The notes under the pieces are model-generated. The model was not told the DNA's origin, searched no databases, and was given only the letters and a program-made list of their open reading frames with translations. Positions 35,405 through 43,720 of a stretch of DNA of 64,000 nt are shown here, piece by piece; position 1 is the stretch's first letter; every line of letters starts with the position of its first letter. The translations under genes and the position numbers were made by a program. The DNA comes from Butyrivibrio sp. INlla14 (GTDB lineage: Bacteria > Bacillota > Clostridia > Lachnospirales > Lachnospiraceae), in the NCBI RefSeq assembly GCF_900102515.1, contig NZ_FMVS01000002.1, positions 1-64,000 of the forward strand, given 5' to 3'.

Positions 35405-38400
35405 TAATTTGTAAGCTCCTTATCAATAAGGTTTACGCTAACAAGGGTAGAAACACCCTTTTCCTGCATAGTAATACCGTACAGTCTGTCAGCACTTTCC
35501 ATTGTACCACGACGATGAGTAATTACAATAAACTGGGTACTTGAAAGCTTGTGAAGATACTTTGCAAAGCGAACTACGTTGTTCTCATCAAGAGCTGCCT
35601 CAATCTCATCAAGCAAGCAGAATGGTGAAGGCTTAAGATTCTGAATAGCAAACAAAAGAGCTATGGCTGTAAGAGCCTTCTCTCCACCAGACATCTGCAT
35701 CATGTTAACAAGCTTTTTTCCGGGCGGCTGAGCATTGATCCTAATTCCTGCCTCAAGTACATCCTCATCTTCATTGAGCTCGAGTGTGCCCTTTCCGCCT
35801 CCAAACATCTCTTTAAATACCTTATCAAACTCAGTATTGATAAGATGGAACTGTTCAATAAACTGTTTGCGCATAGATTCATCAAGATCCTTGATGATTC
35901 CTTTGAGCTGTTCCTCTGCCACAATAAGATCATCATGCTGGGTCTTCATAAATGTATATCTCTCCATGAGATTCTTGTAATCCTCGATGGCATTTACATT
36001 TACGTCACCAAGTTTTCTGATGGAATCCTTAAGAGAAGCTGTTTCCTTTCTCATGGCCGGAACATCAGTCATCTCTTCGTCTCTAAGTCCAGCTGCATCG
36101 GAAAGTGTAATCTCATACTCATTCCACATATAATTGATCTGAGCATCAATTGTCTCTTCGCACTTTTCTCTTCTGGAATTAAGCCTTGTAACTTCTTTAT
36201 CAAGGCTCAGCATCTGGGCATTCAATTCTTCAGTCTTTCCAAAGAATTCCTTCTGAGTTTCTGAAAGCGATGCCTTAGTCTTTTTCTTTTCCTCAAGTTC
36301 CTTATTAGTCTCATCCGTAACATTGGATGATGCTTCAATAGTAAGCTTTATTTCTTCAATGTCTTTTTTATTCTGTTCAAGGGAGATAGCATTGTTGTTC
36401 AGATTCTCAATAATCTCAGCAAGTGCCTTCTCTTCTTCAATTATTTCTTCATCAATACGATTAATATTAACCTGGGCAAATTCCTGTTTCTGAGCTATCT
36501 TCTCGTATTCGATATCCCATTTGGAAACTTTCTCGTTCTCGGTCTCCTCAATAGCATGGAGTCCTTCAAGTTCCTTCTGATATCCTGCAACCTTTTCAGA
36601 ACTTTCCTTCTCGAGCTGTTCTGATTCAGAGAGAGCCTTTTGCGCCTCTTCCTTTTGACTGGCAATTTCCAGGAGCTTAGACTCTATTTCCTCGTTTTCT
36701 GCCTTGAGGTCAGATAAGCTTCCTTTCTGCTCTTCCTGTCTCTTTTCTTCATTTTCTACATTAAGCCTTGCTGTATTCTGAAGTATGAATTTACCCTGAA
36801 GTTCTGAGCTTAATTCATCAACAATAGTTCTGAGCTCATTTCTCTTTTTCTTATCTTCCTCGATTTCTTTTTGGAGACTATCAAGTTTTTCTTTATATTT
36901 CTTTACATTTCCCTCAAGCTCTTCCATTTCACGGCGTCTTCCAAGAAGATTACTGTTATTCTTAAAAGCGCCACCACTGATAGCACCACCTGGAACAAGA
37001 AGTTCTCCCTCAAGGGTTACCATTCTAACAGTATATTTGTATTTTCGTGCAATCTTGACTGCATTGTCGATATGATCAACAGCCACGATTCTGCCTAACA
37101 TAGCCTTAGCAACAGATCTGTACTTGGGATCCGTAGTTACAAGCTCATCTGCCATTCCAAGAACGCCAGGCTCTAAAAGAGCTTCCTTAGCCTTAAGTTC
37201 TGGAGGATTATCAAGTGCTGTAAGAGGTAAAAATGTTGCTCTACCAGCCCTTGAATCCTTAAGATACTGGATCATCTTCTTGGCTGTTTCTTCGTCATCT
37301 GTAACAATATTCTGGATATTACCGCCAAGAGCAACCTCAATAGCTGTCTCATACTTAGGTTCAGTCTTTATAATATCAGCAACAACACCAATAATACCCT
37401 TGGTATCATCCTTCCTCTCCATGACTTTCTTGACACTTCCACCATATCCTTCATAGCGTTCAGTCAGATTTGCGAGAGCTTCAAGTCTTGATTTTTCCTG
37501 CTGATAAAGAATCTGAGTATTTCTAAGCTCTGTGTCCTTCTTGCTCATACCCTCACGGATACTAACGACCTCAGCCTCAGCGCTCTTCTTTTTCTTGTTC
37601 ATTTCAGAAATTTCAGCAGTAATAGCATCAAACTCATCGCGAAGCTTTTGAATGATTTCTTCCTGCCTTGATTCGTCTGACCTCGCTCTTACAAGCTTAC
37701 CTGTAAGTTCTGCCTTCCTGATATTGACCTGCTCCTTCATAGTATCAAGAGAACTCAGCTTAGACTTGATCGTCGCTCTTGTTCCAAGAGTTTCAATGAT
37801 CATATTCTTGCAGGCCTCAATCTCATCATTAACATTTGAGATTTTGGTGATCACTGCATCAAGTTCTTTTCTTGCAGCATTTCTGTTCTCAGAGAGTTCT
37901 TCTACAATCTTGTCAATCTCAGCCTTATCTTCAAGATATTTATCCTTTTGAAGGTTCTTTTCATCTATCTTAGCCTGCTCATCCTTCTGACGCTGTTTGA
38001 AATGTGTGTCATTATCAGTAGCAGCCTTTATTTTCTCATTAAGAATACCAATCTGGCCCTCAAGTTTTTCTCTTTTTACAGATGAATCTGTAATTTTGGC
38101 TCTGGCCTCATCTATCTCCTTATCGAGAATCTCAAGCTTACCCTGGATTGATTCATATTCCTCTTTGGTCTTATCATAGTTTGCCTTAGCCTCTTCAAGT
38201 GATGCCTTTGCAATCTCAAGATTCTTGCTAGCTTCCTCATACTGTTCCTTCTGACGCTTATTCTCTACAAGGAACATATTAACATCAAGAGTCTTGAGTC
38301 TTTCTCTGAATTTCAGATACTCCTTGGCAACCTCAGACTGTTTCTCCAAAGGTCCAATCTGCTTCTCGAGCTCAGACAAAATATCACTAAGTCTTGTGAG

Positions 38401-38961
38401 GTTGATCTTCTCTTCCTCTAGCTTTTTGATAGCTGTTTCCTTACGAGATTTAAACTTAACGATACCAGCAGCCTCATCAAAAAGATTTCGCCTGTCCTCA
38501 GGCTTACTTGAAAGAATCTGGTCGATCTGACCCTGTCCAATGATGGAATAACCCTCTTTACCGATACCTGTATCCATAAAGAGTTCGTTGACGTCCTTAA
38601 GACGACATGAAGAGCCATTGATCATGTATTCACTCTCACCAGAACGATATAGCCTTCTGGAGACAGTAACTTCATCATAATCAATAGCAAGAGAATGATC
38701 TGAATTATCAAGAGTAATAGCAACATAAGCATAGCCAAGAGGCTTTCTAAGCTCAGTTCCAGAGAAAATTACATCTTGCATAGAGCCGCCTCGAAGCTGC
38801 TTGATACGCTGTTCTCCAAGAACCCATCTGACAGCATCTGCTACATTACTCTTTCCGGAACCATTAGGTCCAACAATACCCGTAATTCCATTGTGAAAGT
38901 CAAATTTTATTTTATTAGCAAAAGACTTAAAGCCATGGATTTCAATACTTTTTAAATACAT
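35404..38961 (-). CDS. smc: Chromosome segregation protein SMC
   Basis: Core subunit of bacterial condensin, 1185 residues. Walker A is GPNGSGKSN at 31-39, followed by VLGEQ. Long coiled coils flank a hinge (about 500-670; VKKVMERKDDTKGIIGVVAD ... VPGGAISGGAFKNN). The C-terminal head has the signature QMSGGEKALTAIALLFAIQ and Walker B PFCLLDEIEAALDENN. It follows rnc by 6 bases and overlaps ftsY. The partners scpA and scpB are not in the window. Confidence 0.98.
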   Translation of the reverse strand: MYLKSIEIHGFKSFANKIKFDFHNGITGIVGPNGSGKSNVADAVRWVLGEQRIKQLRGGSMQDVIFSGTELRKPLGYAYVAITLDNSDHSLAIDYDEVTVSRRLYRSGESEYMINGSSCRLKDVNELFMDTGIGKEGYSIIGQGQIDQILSSKPEDRRNLFDEAAGIVKFKSRKETAIKKLEEEKINLTRLSDILSELEKQIGPLEKQSEVAKEYLKFRERLKTLDVNMFLVENKRQKEQYEEASKNLEIAKASLEEAKANYDKTKEEYESIQGKLEILDKEIDEARAKITDSSVKREKLEGQIGILNEKIKAATDNDTHFKQRQKDEQAKIDEKNLQKDKYLEDKAEIDKIVEELSENRNAARKELDAVITKISNVNDEIEACKNMIIETLGTRATIKSKLSSLDTMKEQVNIRKAELTGKLVRARSDESRQEEIIQKLRDEFDAITAEISEMNKKKKSAEAEVVSIREGMSKKDTELRNTQILYQQEKSRLEALANLTERYEGYGGSVKKVMERKDDTKGIIGVVADIIKTEPKYETAIEVALGGNIQNIVTDDEETAKKMIQYLKDSRAGRATFLPLTALDNPPELKAKEALLEPGVLGMADELVTTDPKYRSVAKAMLGRIVAVDHIDNAVKIARKYKYTVRMVTLEGELLVPGGAISGGAFKNNSNLLGRRREMEELEGNVKKYKEKLDSLQKEIEEDKKKRNELRTIVDELSSELQGKFILQNTARLNVENEEKRQEEQKGSLSDLKAENEEIESKLLEIASQKEEAQKALSESEQLEKESSEKVAGYQKELEGLHAIEETENEKVSKWDIEYEKIAQKQEFAQVNINRIDEEIIEEEKALAEIIENLNNNAISLEQNKKDIEEIKLTIEASSNVTDETNKELEEKKKTKASLSETQKEFFGKTEELNAQMLSLDKEVTRLNSRREKCEETIDAQINYMWNEYEITLSDAAGLRDEEMTDVPAMRKETASLKDSIRKLGDVNVNAIEDYKNLMERYTFMKTQHDDLIVAEEQLKGIIKDLDESMRKQFIEQFHLINTEFDKVFKEMFGGGKGTLELNEDEDVLEAGIRINAQPPGKKLVNMMQMSGGEKALTAIALLFAIQNLKPSPFCLLDEIEAALDENNVVRFAKYLHKLSSTQFIVITHRRGTMESADRLYGITMQEKGVSTLVSVNLIDKELTN

Positions 38962-38967
38962 TGCAAA

Positions 38968-39657
38968 TTACTTTTTATATACAAGAAGCGCCTGATATGC
39001 TGCCTTCTGCTCAGCAGCCTTTTTGGTTTTCCCTGTCCCCTCTCCCATAATTTCATCCCCGACATAAACGCGGACATCAAATATTTTATCATGTTCAGGG
39101 CCACTTTCGCCACAAATTTCATATTTAATTGCACCAAGGCCTCTGGCCTGAACAAATTCCTGCAAATGAGATTTGCTGTCGCTGAACATCTGCATACTAT
39201 CTGCATTAGTAAGTACATAGGTGTCAATAAACCTCTTAGACTCCTCTATGCCACCATCAAGGAAAAGAGCTCCAATCACAGCCTCACACACATCAGCAAT
39301 AATAGACTCCTTATTTCTTCCACCAGTAGCCTCTTCACCTTTACCAAGCTGAATGTATTTCTTTAGATTGATCTGCTCAGCATCAAAAGCCAAAGCTCCT
39401 TCGCATACAAGAGATGCCCTTATCTTGGACATTTCTCCTTCCTTCTTATCAGGATATTTCCTGTAGAGAAAATCACTGGATATCATCTCAAGGACCGCAT
39501 CACCTAAGAACTCAAGTCTCTCATAATCTGGCTTTTTGTTGATCTTCTGTTCATTAACAAAAGAACTATGTGTCAATGCCTGAATTAGAAGATCAATATT
39601 CTTGAACTTATATCCAATCACATTCTGAAACTCATTTAATTCCTGTTCGCTTAACAT
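38968..39657 (-). CDS. rnc: Ribonuclease III
   Basis: Cleaves double-stranded RNA in rRNA and mRNA processing. From the ATG at 39657 (AGAGGTG upstream) 229 residues. The signature YERLEFLGDAVLEMISSDFL and the acidic site ADVCEAVIGALFLDGG are followed by a dsRNA-binding domain (SHLQEFVQARGLG ... GTGKTKKAAEQKAAYQALL). Between the acpP terminator and this gene lies a long hairpin, a possible target of the enzyme itself. Confidence 0.97.
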   Translation of the reverse strand: MLSEQELNEFQNVIGYKFKNIDLLIQALTHSSFVNEQKINKKPDYERLEFLGDAVLEMISSDFLYRKYPDKKEGEMSKIRASLVCEGALAFDAEQINLKKYIQLGKGEEATGGRNKESIIADVCEAVIGALFLDGGIEESKRFIDTYVLTNADSMQMFSDSKSHLQEFVQARGLGAIKYEICGESGPEHDKIFDVRVYVGDEIMGEGTGKTKKAAEQKAAYQALLVYKK

Positions 39658-39672
39658 ACACACCTCTTAAAA

Positions 39673-39708
39673 TCTAGTAGAAGACGTTTAGTCTTCCTAC
39701 TCTAGAAT
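39673..39708 (-). promoter_or_regulatory. Hairpin in the rnc leader
   Basis: Minus-strand TCTAGAGTAGGAAGAC pairs with GTCTTCTACTAGA (about 13 pairs with small bulges), loop TAAAC, then ATTTTAAG just before the ribosome site. It could be a second weak terminator or an RNase III processing site controlling rnc. Confidence 0.5.
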
Positions 39709-39744
39709 AATTAAAAGAGGCAGTTAAAACCTAACTGCCTCCAT
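39709..39744 (-). terminator. Intrinsic terminator of acpP
   Basis: Minus-strand GGAGGCAGTTA / TAACTGCCTC stem followed by TTTTAATT, about 20 bases after the acpP stop. Confidence 0.8.
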
Positions 39745-39765
39745 CGTCCATTGTATTTATTACAA

Positions 39766-40002
39766 TTATTTTCCAGAAATTGCAGTTTTAAGAAGCTCAA
39801 CAGCCTCTCCTACAGTAGAGATGCTCTCTGTCTTCTCAGGATCGATCTGAACATCAAACTCATCCTCGAGTCCCATGATGATCTGGAAAAGATCAAGTGA
39901 ATCAGCTCCCAAGTCCTCTGTAAATGTAGTCTCCATTGTGATCTCTTCAGGATCAACATTGAGTACGTTTGCAATAACTTCTTTCATCTTCTCAAATTCC
40001 AT
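39766..40002 (-). CDS. acpP: Acyl carrier protein
   Basis: Carries acyl intermediates in fatty-acid synthesis. 78 acidic residues; phosphopantetheine attaches to Ser35 in LGADSLDLFQIIM. The sequence after the DSL (DLFQII) is a little different from the usual DTVEL, but the helix pattern is intact. It follows plsX and has a terminator. fabD and fabG, which sit between plsX and acpP in Bacillus, are absent here. Confidence 0.96.
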   Translation of the reverse strand: MEFEKMKEVIANVLNVDPEEITMETTFTEDLGADSLDLFQIIMGLEDEFDVQIDPEKTESISTVGEAVELLKTAISGK

Positions 40003-40056
40003 AATAAACCTTCCTTTACTGCTAGGCAGTAGATAAAAAAATTATATTCGAGTAGC

Positions 40057-41067
40057 TTATGCTTCCGGTGAAAGCTTAGCGCTAATCTTTTCACTGATCT
40101 TCTGCTGTGTAAATACTACACACTGCAGGATTGAATTCTTGACCTCTACGTCATTGGCACTTCCATGTGTCTTGACAACAAGGCCCTTAAGTCCCAGCAT
40201 AGGAGCTCCGCCATATTTGTCCATGCTGTAATTGCCAAGAGACTTCTTAAGATCATTCTTTATAAGAAGTGCACCTATCTTGGTTTTCAAACTAGACATA
40301 AGGCTGTTCTTGATGATATGCATCATAGAATTGGCTACGCCTTCATACATCTTCAGAATTACATTTCCTGTAAATGCCTCACATACAATGACATCTGCAA
40401 ATCCTGCAGGAATGTCTCTTGCCTCAATACTTCCTATAAAGTTAATATCAGGGCAATTCTTAAGAAGAGGGAAAGTCTCCTTGACAAGGGCATTACCCTT
40501 CTCTTCCTCAGCGCCAATGTTAACAATGGCAACTGTAGGATTCTTGACTCCCATAACATTTTCCATATATACAGTACCCATCTTGGCAAACTGGACAAGG
40601 TGGTTGGATCTGGCATCCACATTTGCTCCACAGTCAATAAGAAGTGAATTTCCCTTCTCTGTAGGGATAAGTGGCGCAAGTGGAGCTCTGTCAACGCCCT
40701 TAAGTCTTCCGACAATGACCTGGCCGCCAACAAGAGTTGCACCTGTACTACCAGCAGAAACATATGCATCTGCCTCTCCATGGTTAACCATGTACATAGC
40801 CTTAACTATGGATGAATCCTTCTTGGTTCTGATAGCCATAACAGGTGGCTCTGCCATTTCAATAATCTCAGTAGCATTGACTACCTCGATCCTATTCTTA
40901 TCATATTCATATTTAGCAAGCTCAGCATTAACAGCATCTTCCTGGCCTACTAAAAAAACCTTTAGGCTGTCTGATTCCTTAATGGCATCAACAGCGCCCT
41001 TGACTGTAACAAAAGGAGCATTGTCTCCACCCATGGCATCAACAGCTACTCTAACTAAATCCGCCAT
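40057..41067 (-). CDS. plsX: Phosphate acyltransferase PlsX
   Basis: Makes acyl-phosphate from acyl-ACP for PlsY. From the ATG at 41067 (GGGGGAA upstream) 336 residues. VAVDAMGGDNAP at the N-terminus, SAGSTGATLVGG and LIDCGANVDARSNHL and VCEAFTGNVILK are family motifs. It lies between rpmF (behind a terminator hairpin) and acpP, a typical Firmicute arrangement. Confidence 0.97.
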   Translation of the reverse strand: MADLVRVAVDAMGGDNAPFVTVKGAVDAIKESDSLKVFLVGQEDAVNAELAKYEYDKNRIEVVNATEIIEMAEPPVMAIRTKKDSSIVKAMYMVNHGEADAYVSAGSTGATLVGGQVIVGRLKGVDRAPLAPLIPTEKGNSLLIDCGANVDARSNHLVQFAKMGTVYMENVMGVKNPTVAIVNIGAEEEKGNALVKETFPLLKNCPDINFIGSIEARDIPAGFADVIVCEAFTGNVILKMYEGVANSMMHIIKNSLMSSLKTKIGALLIKNDLKKSLGNYSMDKYGGAPMLGLKGLVVKTHGSANDVEVKNSILQCVVFTQQKISEKISAKLSPEA

Positions 41068-41121
41068 TATTAGTTCCCCCATATCAATTTTGAACTTATA
41101 TAACTATACTAAAGTGATATG

Positions 41122-41158
41122 CAAAAATCAAGGCTTTCCGAAGTATTCGGAAAGCCTT
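41122..41158 (-). terminator. Intrinsic terminator between rpmF and plsX
   Basis: Minus-strand AAGGCTTTCCGAA / TTCGGAAAGCCTT with a 3-base loop, followed by GATTTTTG. A very stable stem; plsX probably depends on read-through or its own promoter. Confidence 0.88.
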
Positions 41159-41192
41159 AAAATTCGAACTAATTAGGTTGTACTAAAACTTA

Positions 41193-41375
41193 TCAAGCCT
41201 CAGTTTCAACAATGTTCTTCTTATTGTAGTAGCCACACTTCTTGCAAACCTGATGAGGCTGCATAAGAGCTCCACAATGACTGCACTTTACAAGAGTTGG
41301 AGCTGTCATTTTCCAGTTAGCTCTTCTCTGATCTCTATGGCCTTTTGATGACTTATTCTTTGGGCAGATTGACAT
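41193..41375 (-). CDS. rpmF: 50S ribosomal protein L32
   Basis: 60-residue ribosomal protein with start SICPKNKSSKGHRDQRRANW and a zinc ribbon (CSHCGALMQPHQVCKKCGYY, two CxxC pairs). AAGGAGGTG precedes the ATG. The DUF177/YceD gene that usually precedes rpmF is missing here; an AraC-type regulator and ackA occupy the upstream side. Confidence 0.97.
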   Translation of the reverse strand: MSICPKNKSSKGHRDQRRANWKMTAPTLVKCSHCGALMQPHQVCKKCGYYNKKNIVETEA

Positions 41376-41462
41376 TTCAGTAACACCTCCTTACAGTAAC
41401 CGTATAAGAAACTGCCTGTGTTTAAGGCAATTGTTTACGTTTATTCATTAGCATACTTTAGT

Positions 41463-41491
41463 AGTATATCCATAGTAATGCTATTTGTCAA
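41463..41491 (-). promoter_or_regulatory. Strong promoter of rpmF
   Basis: Minus-strand TTGACA (41486-41491), 17-base spacer, TATACT (41463-41468). The leader of about 80 bases contains a TTGCCT ... AGGCAG stem. Confidence 0.8.
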
Positions 41492-41515
41492 TAATTTTTT
41501 TAACTTTATGATTCT

Positions 41516-42376
41516 TTATCTGTTGCAGTACTGAGAATACTTCTTAGGTGATATGCCAACTGACTTGGTAAAGGCCTTAAGGAAGTTGCTGTAATCGCTA
41601 AAGCCGCATCTGTCGCAAACCTCACTAACGCCTATTCCCTCAGCTAAAAGGGATTTAGCAATAGATATTCTCCTTGCCGTCATATATTTATTGATCGTAG
41701 TTCCAGTAGCAGCCTTAAATATTCTGCATATATAGGACTCACTGATATAAAAATGCTTGGCAAGGTCTCCAATACTAAGCGGATATTGGATATTGTTATT
41801 AAGATAAGAAAGTATCGCATCCACCTGCTCATTATAGGTAGCAGTCTTCTCAGTAACTTTATTATTCTGTTTGTCGCAAATTATCTGGTTGATCATAACA
41901 AAAAGTTCAGTAAATGTAGCCCTTTCCAAAAGGTCATGTCCATAACCGTTACTTGTTATGATCTTATTTATAAAATAAAGAAATCTTCCCTGCTGCTCTG
42001 CTGACAGTTTAACTTTATGCGAGAATTTGTCATTTCTATCCTGAAAGCACGCGTCAAGATTTGTTTCTGCACTTGAAATGCTGCGCATGTACTCAGGATC
42101 TATCATTATTACAATTCTCTCATGAAGTTCCTTATCTATCTGAGTCAGATAATGCGAATCATACTGATTGATCAGGAAAAGATCTCCAGGCTCAATGTCA
42201 TAAACCTTATTATCAATAAGGAATTGCTTGCCACCTGAAATTGAAAAATACACTTCATAGCAGTCATGAATGTGCATTTCCATAGCTTTTTCATCTTTGT
42301 ATAGGTGAGCAATGGCAAAATACTTGTTTTCCATGCTTTTTGCCATTGCTTCCTTGCATGAATTAAGTTCTTTCAT
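41516..42376 (-). CDS. AraC-family transcription regulator behind ackA
   Basis: 286 residues. An N-terminal cupin (MEMHIHDCYEVYFSISGG; IEPGDLFLINQYDSHYL) joins a C-terminal double helix-turn-helix (LSIGDLAKHFYISESYICRIF; CDRCGFSDYSNFLKAFTKSV). It begins 7 bases after the ackA stop, so the two are one transcript, which is uncommon for acetate kinase. A link to sugar use or acetate metabolism is inference from position. Confidence 0.9.
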   Translation of the reverse strand: MKELNSCKEAMAKSMENKYFAIAHLYKDEKAMEMHIHDCYEVYFSISGGKQFLIDNKVYDIEPGDLFLINQYDSHYLTQIDKELHERIVIMIDPEYMRSISSAETNLDACFQDRNDKFSHKVKLSAEQQGRFLYFINKIITSNGYGHDLLERATFTELFVMINQIICDKQNNKVTEKTATYNEQVDAILSYLNNNIQYPLSIGDLAKHFYISESYICRIFKAATGTTINKYMTARRISIAKSLLAEGIGVSEVCDRCGFSDYSNFLKAFTKSVGISPKKYSQYCNR

Positions 42377-42383
42377 AATCTAA

Positions 42384-43577
42384 TTATTTGCATAATGCAT
42401 ATGTATCACGAGCTATAGCAAGTTCTTCATTAGTAGGGATTACCATAAGTGTTACCTTACTATCAGAACCAGAAATGATCTTGTCCTCACCATGAACCTT
42501 GTTAGCCTCATCATCAAGAGTAGCACCAATAAAGCCAAGCCTATTGCAGATAAGTCCACGTACAAATCCGCTATTCTCACCTACACCTGCAGTGAAAGCG
42601 ATGGCATCTACTCCGCCCATAGCTGCTGTATAAGCGCCAATATACTTAACTACTCTGTAAACAAAAGCATCTACAGCGCGCTTTGCACCTTTATGTCCGT
42701 TCTCATATCCAGCCTGGAGGTCCCTGAAATCAGATGAAAGCTCATCAGAAAGTCCAAATACACCAGACTTCTTATTAAGAATGTTTGTAACCTCAGCAAC
42801 AGAAGCATTCTCTTTTTTCATAATGAACTCTACAACTGAAGGATCAATATCTCCAGTTCTTGTTCCCATGATAAGTCCTTCAAGTGGAGTAAGTCCCATA
42901 GATGTATCTACGCACTTGCCACCATCTACTGCAGATACAGAGGCGCCATTTCCAAGGTGGCAAACAATCATCTTAAGCTGTGAAGGGTCCTTACCAAGAA
43001 CCTCTGCAGCTCTCTTACTTACATATGAATGGCTGGTTCCGTGGAAACCATATCTTCTAATACCATATTTCTCATAGTATGAATAATGAAGTCCATAAAG
43101 ATAAGCTTCTTCTGGCATTGTCTGATGGAAAGCTGTATCAAATACTGCAACCATCGGAACAGAAGGCATAACCTTCTGGCAAGCCCTGATACCGATAAGG
43201 TTTGCAGGGTTGTGAAGAGGTGCAAGGTCACTAACATCCTCAATAGCCTTGATAACTTCGTCATTGATAACAACAGACTTTGTAAACTTCTCACCGCCAT
43301 GTACAATACGATGTCCTACAGCTCCGATTTCTTCAAGCTTAACAACACCATCCTCAGCATTTGTAAGAGCCTCGATAACAAGCTCAATTGCTCTGTTATG
43401 GTCTGGCATTGGTGTAACCTTTGTAACCTTGTCCTTACCCTCTGGAGTATAAACAATCTGGCTTCCCTCAATACCTATTCTCTCGCAAAGGCCTTTACAG
43501 ATAACAGCCTCTGACTCTGAATCGATAAGCTGGAATTTCAGTGAAGAACTGCCGCAGTTAATTACAAGAATTTTCAT
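42384..43577 (-). CDS. ackA: Acetate kinase
   Basis: Makes ATP from acetyl-phosphate in fermentation. From the ATG at 43577 (GGGG 7 bases upstream) 397 residues. VINCGSSSLKFQL, GHRIVHGGEKF, FDTAFHQTMP, RRYGFHGTSHSYV and FTAGVGENSGFVR are the ASKHA-fold motifs. No phosphotransacetylase gene is adjacent or in the window, unlike the common pta-ackA pair. The promoter has a TGAAAGCGCTTACA box just upstream of its -35 region. Confidence 0.97.
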   Translation of the reverse strand: MKILVINCGSSSLKFQLIDSESEAVICKGLCERIGIEGSQIVYTPEGKDKVTKVTPMPDHNRAIELVIEALTNAEDGVVKLEEIGAVGHRIVHGGEKFTKSVVINDEVIKAIEDVSDLAPLHNPANLIGIRACQKVMPSVPMVAVFDTAFHQTMPEEAYLYGLHYSYYEKYGIRRYGFHGTSHSYVSKRAAEVLGKDPSQLKMIVCHLGNGASVSAVDGGKCVDTSMGLTPLEGLIMGTRTGDIDPSVVEFIMKKENASVAEVTNILNKKSGVFGLSDELSSDFRDLQAGYENGHKGAKRAVDAFVYRVVKYIGAYTAAMGGVDAIAFTAGVGENSGFVRGLICNRLGFIGATLDDEANKVHGEDKIISGSDSKVTLMVIPTNEELAIARDTYALCK

Positions 43578-43638
43578 AAGATAACCCCTTTTCATATTAT
43601 TATTAATAAAGCATTTATTTTTGAAATAAATCGATGCT

Positions 43639-43692
43639 TTGCATTTGCATGATGCATCATTATAATTATATCAGTGAAAAAATTATTAGCAA
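43639..43692. promoter_or_regulatory. Overlapping divergent promoters of ackA and tmcAL
   Basis: Minus strand: TTGCTA (43687-43692), 16 bases, TATAAT (43665-43670) toward ackA. Plus strand: TTGCAT (43639-43644), 16 bases, TATAAT (43661-43666) toward tmcAL. The two -10 boxes overlap within TATAATTATA, so the polymerases should exclude each other. Confidence 0.6.
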
Positions 43693-43701
43693 GAGCAAAA
43701 T

Positions 43702-43715
43702 TGAAAGCGCTTACA
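43702..43715. promoter_or_regulatory. cre-like / LacI-family operator between ackA and tmcAL
   Basis: TGAAAGCGCTTACA matches the CcpA cre consensus (TGWAANCGNTNWCA). It is centred about 50 bases upstream of the predicted ackA start and inside the tmcAL leader. In Bacillus subtilis a cre in a similar place activates ackA. The same motif class occurs at the hexuronate promoters of this window. Confidence 0.65.
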
Positions 43716-43720
43716 TTTTT

